11,441 nt of DNA, taken from contig PKZC01000355.1 of the NCBI GenBank assembly GCA_003132905.1, positions 1 through 11,441 on the forward strand. The letters run 5' to 3'. The translations under genes and the position numbers were made by a program. This DNA comes from Bryobacterales bacterium (lineage in GTDB: Bacteria; Acidobacteriota; Terriglobia; Bryobacterales; Bryobacteraceae). How positions within the stretch are numbered: the first letter of the stretch is position 1; the number at the start of each line of letters is the position of its first letter. Below, piece after piece: positions 8,051 to 11,441 of the stretch. The notes under the pieces are model-generated. The model made no database searches. It was not told the origin of the DNA and worked only from the letters and a program-made list of their open reading frames with translations.

Positions 8051-9176
8051 TGAATAATTGCGCCGTGCTCGGGTCCGAAAGCGAATTTACCAGAGCCAGC
8101 ATTCGCTCACGCTCTGCCGCAAGCATACCGCTGGTTGGCTGGCGATCGATCAGGGCGATAAACCGGGTCAGCAGCTCCGTCGCTTGATCGTAATCGCCCC
8201 TTGCGAACGCGGTCGTGGCTAAGGCTTGAGAATCCCAATCTCTTTGGGAGGCATTACTCTTTACGGAACGAGCGCGCTTCAGCCATTCCTCTGTCCGCGC
8301 GGCATCCCGGTTATGAAAACCGTGATAGCACGCCGCCGCCGCCATAAAGCCGCGTCGCGCGTCCGGCAACATCTTGTGATTCATCGCCAGCGCTTGCTCC
8401 AATATTTCAGCCCCTTGTTGAGGATCGTTATTCTCCGCTGCATCGCTCAGCAGGAAGCTCAGCGCCGTGGGCATTCGGGATGTGTCTTTGGTTGCGACTG
8501 AAAGTTTTTCGATCAACGCGCGAGGCAGATCACGTGGACGCTTTCCCTGCGTGTCCAGAGCGAGGAGATAGAGACTTGCAACGATTCTCTCCGCTACTGC
8601 TCCTTTCCCTGTGAGGAGAAGAATCAGCTTAGCATCGTTGGGAAGGCTAACAACCGTGTATGGAATGCACACAGAAACGGTGAGGAGCAGATTAACCCAG
8701 AACAGGATGCGGATGAGTGGTCCGACGGGAAATAGGAGAGTGAGGACCAGCAAAATCAACGATGCGGCGGGACCGCCGAGGACAAAACGCATGTAGCGAT
8801 TTAACAGGTCTTGATCGGAACAGGGCGTTGCGGCGGTGAAGCCACCCCATAAGAGGTTTCGAAGCAGAAGCCGAAACCGCCAGCGGCCGGCTTCTTTGCT
8901 AAAAAGGAACGCGCCTACCATGAAAGCACGCAACTCGAATCCGGCCGTTATTCCTGCGATGGCGTGCCCCGTTTCATGCACCAGGATCGCGATATAGAGC
9001 GCAGCGAAAAACTCGGCTATCGCAGTTGGACGGAGATGTATAGGGCCGGAACCCGTCGCCCGTTCAAACGCGATCCGCAAACCGCCAATCACGAAGCCGA
9101 GAAACAGTGCAGGCACCCAGTGCACTTTGCGGGATGGCAGCGGCTGCTCGCCATCAAGGATGGGAGTTGGGCTCAT
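8010..9176 (-). CDS. Membrane zinc metalloprotease, peptidase M50 (site-2 protease-like), with helical-repeat C-terminal domain
   Basis: This 388-residue integral membrane protein has the zinc-protease motif HETGH (67-71) in a hydrophobic segment (AILVHETGHAIAG). The likely third metal ligand is D181, in IPYTVVSLPNDAKLILLL, where M50 relatives usually have (N/S)DG; here the glycine is alanine. Hydrophobic segments lie at about 18-37, 52-75, 131-150 and 154-178, with LGGPAAS at 133-139. From about 200 to 388 the protein is soluble and helical, and the stretch from about 245 to 375 (AEILEQALAMN, ARGDYDQATELLTRF) resembles TPR repeats. The reading frame extends upstream to 9221, but the ATG at 9176 is preferred: it overlaps the stop of the STAS gene as ATGA and starts at MSPTP. 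Site-2 proteases cleave membrane-bound regulators such as anti-sigma factors, but the substrate here is unknown. Its 3' end overlaps the response-regulator gene by 41 bp, tail to tail. Confidence 0.85.
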   Translation of the reverse strand: MSPTPILDGEQPLPSRKVHWVPALFLGFVIGGLRIAFERATGSGPIHLRPTAIAEFFAALYIAILVHETGHAIAGITAGFELRAFMVGAFLFSKEAGRWRFRLLLRNLLWGGFTAATPCSDQDLLNRYMRFVLGGPAASLILLVLTLLFPVGPLIRILFWVNLLLTVSVCIPYTVVSLPNDAKLILLLTGKGAVAERIVASLYLLALDTQGKRPRDLPRALIEKLSVATKDTSRMPTALSFLLSDAAENNDPQQGAEILEQALAMNHKMLPDARRGFMAAAACYHGFHNRDAARTEEWLKRARSVKSNASQRDWDSQALATTAFARGDYDQATELLTRFIALIDRQPTSGMLAAERERMLALVNSLSDPSTAQLFTTSSNAVSRALAQ

Positions 9177-9532
9177 GGCATCCGGATAATGTTGTCGCCA
9201 TAAACTTCCAGAATCGACCACACATTCGTGATGCGGAACAGCTCGCGTACGCGCTGGCTCAGATTGACCAGGATGAGCGTGCAGCCTGCTGCCTTGGCGG
9301 AAACATAAAGGCCGACGATTGTTCCCAACCCCATGCTGTCCATCCGAGTGAGCTCGGTCAAGTCGAGCACGATTTTCTTGGATTGCGGGATGAGCCGCTT
9401 CACCTCGTCGCGAAGAATGCTGGTGAGGCCGGCAGTCAGCTTACCGGTGCAATGGACAATGGTTGCGTCGCCTTCAACATAAGTGCGAAGGGTCAATAGA
9501 GGGGCTGCGGCATCGGCTGAACCTGCTGACAT
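9173..9532 (-). CDS. STAS-domain protein, anti-sigma factor antagonist type (SpoIIAA-like)
   Basis: This small cytoplasmic protein of 119 residues consists of one STAS domain. SpoIIAA-like proteins bind an anti-sigma kinase and are switched by serine phosphorylation. The expected phosphoserine is S66, in the motif LTRMDSMGLGTIVGLYV, just after D65. Strands such as DATIVHCTGKL and KKIVLDLTEL fit the fold. A longer frame opens at a TTG (9565) and another ATG lies at 9556, but the ATG at 9532 has a textbook AGGAG seven bases upstream and begins MSAGSADAAAPLL, so it is chosen. The stop overlaps the start of the M50 protease gene by four bases (ATGA), indicating a shared transcript and coupled translation. 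No cognate anti-sigma kinase, phosphatase or sigma factor is encoded in the window, so the partner must be elsewhere. Confidence 0.9.
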   Translation of the reverse strand: MSAGSADAAAPLLTLRTYVEGDATIVHCTGKLTAGLTSILRDEVKRLIPQSKKIVLDLTELTRMDSMGLGTIVGLYVSAKAAGCTLILVNLSQRVRELFRITNVWSILEVYGDNIIRMP

Positions 9533-9597
9533 GAGTACACTCCTATGGCGATCCATTGTATCCAAAGGAGAGCCTGGGGCCGCGTTACACTTGCGGA
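9533..9597. promoter_or_regulatory. Short divergent promoter region between STAS-M50 operon and lysE-family gene
   Basis: These 65 bp separate the STAS start (leftward) from the LysE-family start (rightward), and any promoters for both must lie here or inside the flanking 5' coding ends. I see no clear -35/-10 pair on either strand. Apart from the STAS Shine-Dalgarno, nothing else stands out. Confidence 0.45.
9540..9544 (-). promoter_or_regulatory. Ribosome binding site AGGAG of the STAS gene
   Basis: AGGAG on the minus strand lies seven bases before the ATG at 9532. It decides the start against the in-frame TTG at 9565 and the ATG at 9556, neither of which has a comparable site. Confidence 0.8.
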
Positions 9598-10224
9598 ATG
9601 GTGGATCTTCGACCGTTACTTACAATTGCGGCCTTGGATGTCGCGGCTGCCATGAGCCCTGGTCCGGCGTTTCTGCTGGTGAGCCGTACTGCGGCCGGAT
9701 CAACGCGGCGATCGGCGTTGCTGACGGCCGGCGGTACGGCTAGCGCGTCGGTGATTTGGGCCGCAGCCGCGTTGCTTGGCGTGCAGGTGATTCTGACGAA
9801 GGCGGCAGGCATTTACCACGTGCTGCAATTCCTCGGCGGATTGTACTTGTGCTATATCGGGATCTCTATCTGGCGCGGAGCGAGCGTGCCTCTGCCGGCA
9901 GTGATACCTTCCGAAGTTGCCGAGCGCCGTTCCTATGGACGCGCGCTGCTGCTCGGACTTTCGAATCCCAAGATCATCGTGTTTTTTGGAACCATCTTCA
10001 CCACGGCATTCGATCCATCGGCGCCCGCGACATTCAAATGGGCCGCGCTGCTGGTGGTGACGATTATCGAGACCACCTGGTACACGAGCTTGGCAACTCT
10101 GTTCGGCATATCGCCCATTCAACGCTCGTACAGGAAGATGAAAAAGGCGTTGGAGCGAACCTTCGGCAGCCTGATGTTCTTGTTCGGGGGCCGGTTAACA
10201 TGGTCCAGCGTGCAGCCGCACTAA
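9598..10224 (+). CDS. LysE/RhtB-family amino-acid or metabolite exporter
   Basis: This inner-membrane exporter has 208 residues, the usual length of the family (about 200-210). The signature near the first helix is present as AAAMSPGPAFLLVSRTAAGS (SPGP at 20-23), followed by a glycine-rich second helix (TAGGTASASVIWAAAALLGV). The conserved central motif is GLSNPKIIVFFGTIF, with N123-P124-K125. About six hydrophobic segments are visible. Relatives export lysine, arginine, homoserine, threonine or other small molecules, and the substrate cannot be read from the sequence. The frame is open from a TTG at 9556, but the ATG at 9598 places the family N-terminus directly at the start. The Shine-Dalgarno is poor (GCGGA only three bases upstream), so the exact start is the uncertain part; GTG at 9601 is an alternative. 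It stands divergent to the STAS gene and 87 bp before the DUF6152 gene. Confidence 0.9.
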   Translation: MVDLRPLLTIAALDVAAAMSPGPAFLLVSRTAAGSTRRSALLTAGGTASASVIWAAAALLGVQVILTKAAGIYHVLQFLGGLYLCYIGISIWRGASVPLPAVIPSEVAERRSYGRALLLGLSNPKIIVFFGTIFTTAFDPSAPATFKWAALLVVTIIETTWYTSLATLFGISPIQRSYRKMKKALERTFGSLMFLFGGRLTWSSVQPH

Positions 10225-10311
10225 CGCCAAATTATTCAGTCCGCGCGGCCGATCACGCCTTGCGCTGGCCGATGGACTCGCGATATCCTGCCGTTGTCCG
10301 GAGGTCCCATC
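10225..10311. other. Intergenic gap between lysE-family gene and DUF6152 gene
   Basis: These 87 bp contain the GGAGG ribosome binding site at 10300-10304 and a direct repeat of GGCCGAT (about 10247 and 10267). I see no hairpin-plus-T-run terminator and no clear promoter, so it cannot be said whether the downstream pair is co-transcribed with the exporter. Confidence 0.4.
10300..10304 (+). promoter_or_regulatory. Ribosome binding site GGAGG of the DUF6152 gene
   Basis: GGAGG sits seven bases before the ATG at 10312. It lies inside the longer frame that opens at a TTG at 10294, and so argues that the shorter start is the real one. Confidence 0.85.
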
Positions 10312-10746
10312 ATGAAGACATCTTCCGTCAGAGCCGTATCGTTGGCTTTTGTTGTGTTCGGCCTGGCACTGGGCGCGCTGCCCGCGCTGGCTCACCATTC
10401 TTTCGCCGCCGAGTATGACGACACCAAGCCGGTAAAGGTGGCGGGCGTAGTGACGAAAGTGGAATGGATGAATCCGCACATCTGGTTTTATGTCGACGAG
10501 AAGAGTCCGGATGGGACCCTGCATCACTGGGCTTTCTCCGGCGGCGCTCCGGGACAGCTGATGCGCCGCGGTATCACTAAAGATGTGATTCAGCCTGGCA
10601 TGATGATCAACGTGGAAGGTTTTCGCGCCAAAGACGGATCGGACAATGCCAACGGAACTAAGGTGACGTTCCCCGATGGCCGGCAAGTATTCACCACCAC
10701 CGGCGAGCCGGGCCAGCCGGAAACCAAGCGCGACAGTAAGAACTGA
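10312..10746 (+). CDS. Secreted DUF6152-family protein
   Basis: This protein of 144 residues is predicted to be exported. Residues 1-27 are a clear signal peptide ending in ALA, so the mature protein would begin with H28-H29 (HHSFAAEYDD). The remainder follows the DUF6152 pattern as I know it: KPVKVAGVVTKVEWMNPHIWFYVD, then HWAFSGGAPGQLMRRG, IQPGMMINVEGFRAKDGSDNAN, and VTFPDGRQVF. It is probably a small beta-rich, OB-like fold, which is inferred from alternating hydrophobic strands. The family has no established function. The start at 10312 is fixed by GGAGG seven bases upstream and by the signal peptide. It lies 16 bp before another secreted-protein gene with its own GGAGG, so the two are likely one operon and may act together. 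A His-His mature N-terminus raises the possibility of metal binding, but this is untested. Confidence 0.9.
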   Translation: MKTSSVRAVSLAFVVFGLALGALPALAHHSFAAEYDDTKPVKVAGVVTKVEWMNPHIWFYVDEKSPDGTLHHWAFSGGAPGQLMRRGITKDVIQPGMMINVEGFRAKDGSDNANGTKVTFPDGRQVFTTTGEPGQPETKRDSKN

Positions 10747-10753
10747 CGCTCGC

Positions 10754-10758
10754 GGAGG
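10754..10758 (+). promoter_or_regulatory. Ribosome binding site GGAGG of the last gene
   Basis: GGAGG lies four bases before the ATG at 10763, a slightly short spacing. The second in-frame ATG at 10775 would be 16 bases away, which is too far, so 10763 is the better start. Confidence 0.65.
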
Positions 10759-10762
10759 AATC

Positions 10763-11441
10763 ATGATCAGAAAAATGTCTGCCGAACGAATAGGAAGCCG
10801 CATTGCATTTGGCGCGTTGCTGGCTGGCTTGGTTCTATCGCCGGCTCGCTTGCAGCCGCAGAACGCAAAGGCGTCCAACTCCAAAGGAATGCCGCGAACC
10901 GCCGACGGCAAGCCCGACTTCAGCGGCGTGTACGAATGGCCGAAATCGAACGGCGGCGATCGCTGCAAATGCTCCGCCACCGTGTTCGATCACACCAAGT
11001 TTGCGCCGTTCAAACCGGGCGGCATGCCGTTCTTTGAGCCGCCCACCGGCGATCCGCGCCACGATGAGCCGCGCGAGTTTTGCATGCCTGCTGGATTTCC
11101 ATCGGGGATGCTGTCAGCCAACGCGGTGCAGTTCGTGCAGAACAAGAACTACCTAGTGATCGTGCACGAGTTCCAACGCATGACGCGCATCATTCCTCTG
11201 GACGGGCGTCCGCACCGCACCGGCATGGAGGCGACATTCCTGGGCGATCCGGTGGGGCACTGGGAAGGCGACACTCTAGTGGTGGAAAGCACCAATTTCA
11301 AGCGCTGGGGCTTGGACGATTATTACTACACCGACAAAAACCAGTACCGCATGCATAGCGACGCACTGCGCACGGTGGAACACATCCGCTGGCTGGACGA
11401 CAAGACGCTTTCCTACCAGCTCACCATCGACGATCCGAAAG
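10763..11441 (+). CDS. Secreted protein of uncharacterised family, paired with DUF6152 (3' end outside window)
   Basis: 226 codons are visible and the frame is open at the right edge. The N-terminus has a basic start (MIRKMSAERIGSR) and a hydrophobic stretch (IAFGALLAGLVLSPA), probably a signal peptide cleaved around residues 28-38. The mature part opens with TADGKPDFSGVYEW. Other recognisable stretches are FCMPAGFPSGM, VQNKNYLVIVHEFQRMTRII, LDGRPHRTGM, GDPVGHWEGDTLVVESTNF and LTIDDPK. I recognise this pattern from secreted proteins frequent in Acidobacteriota and often encoded beside DUF6152 genes, but I know of no assigned function and give none. Three cysteines follow the leader: C68 and C70 form CKC, and C107 lies in the FCMP motif. 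An extracytoplasmic disulfide or metal site is possible. Sixteen bases separate it from the DUF6152 stop, so co-transcription is likely. An alternative start is the in-frame ATG at 10775. Confidence 0.85.
   Translation, partial: MIRKMSAERIGSRIAFGALLAGLVLSPARLQPQNAKASNSKGMPRTADGKPDFSGVYEWPKSNGGDRCKCSATVFDHTKFAPFKPGGMPFFEPPTGDPRHDEPREFCMPAGFPSGMLSANAVQFVQNKNYLVIVHEFQRMTRIIPLDGRPHRTGMEATFLGDPVGHWEGDTLVVESTNFKRWGLDDYYYTDKNQYRMHSDALRTVEHIRWLDDKTLSYQLTIDDPK

Noticed and set aside
8226..8501. Plus-strand open frame inside the protease gene
   Set aside because: Arg/His-rich shadow frame with no supporting features; the protease helical region covers it.
9177..9221. Longer N-terminus for the M50 protease (MVDSGSLWRQHYPDA)
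   Set aside because: It would overlap the STAS coding end by 49 bp, and the ATG at 9176 forms the typical ATGA junction.
9533..9565. Longer STAS product from TTG at 9565
   Set aside because: The ATG at 9532 has AGGAG at seven bases; the extension (MDTMDRHRSVL) is not part of the STAS fold.
9556..9597. Longer LysE-family product from TTG at 9556
   Set aside because: The extra 14 residues are polar and precede the normal family N-terminus, although the weak ribosome binding site at 9598 leaves some doubt.
10294..10311. Longer DUF6152 product from TTG at 10294
   Set aside because: The GGAGG site for the ATG at 10312 lies inside it, and the signal peptide starts at 10312.
9756..10418. 220-codon plus-strand open frame spanning the exporter and the next gene
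   Set aside because: It is out of frame with both recognised proteins and has no family features.

Overview
The window looks like a stretch of an Acidobacteriota-type soil bacterium. This is inferred from gene content: a NarL-type sensor kinase with a periplasmic two-propeller sensor, a DUF6152 secreted protein directly followed by a second secreted protein of a family I associate with acidobacterial genomes, and a moderately GC-rich sequence. No rRNA or other phylogenetic marker is present, so the assignment is tentative. There are eight protein genes, all intact inside the window except the two cut by its edges. I see no tRNA, rRNA, CRISPR array, insertion sequence or phage gene.

Left part (1-4251, minus strand): an efflux operon. 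A membrane fusion protein of the MdtA/HlyD type (4251 to 2938) overlaps by four bases (GTGA) with an RND pump of the MdtB/MdtC type (2941 to beyond base 1). The RND frame is open through the whole left edge, and its 3' end lies outside. No outer-membrane channel gene is visible; it could lie further to the left.

Middle (4252-8050): a 178-bp divergent control region, then a two-component system on the plus strand. The sensor kinase has a signal peptide, 14 beta-propeller blades, a Y_Y_Y domain, one membrane segment, HisKA_3 and HATPase. Its stop codon abuts the start codon of a NarL/FixJ-type response regulator. The divergent arrangement makes the efflux operon the obvious candidate target of this system, but that is inference.

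Right-centre (8010-9532, minus strand): a two-gene operon of a STAS-domain protein (anti-sigma-factor-antagonist type) and a membrane M50 metalloprotease with a helical-repeat C-terminal half. They are joined by an ATGA overlap. The protease gene runs tail-to-tail into the response regulator gene with a 41-bp coding overlap.

Right end (9598-11441, plus strand): a LysE/RhtB-family exporter, then a DUF6152 secreted protein whose predicted mature N-terminus is His-His, then a second secreted protein cut by the right edge. The last two have strong GGAGG ribosome binding sites and lie 16 bp apart, so they probably form one transcript.

Coding density is very high. The longest gaps are 178 bp (4252-4429), 87 bp (10225-10311) and 65 bp (9533-9597), so no gene-free stretch exceeds 300 bases.
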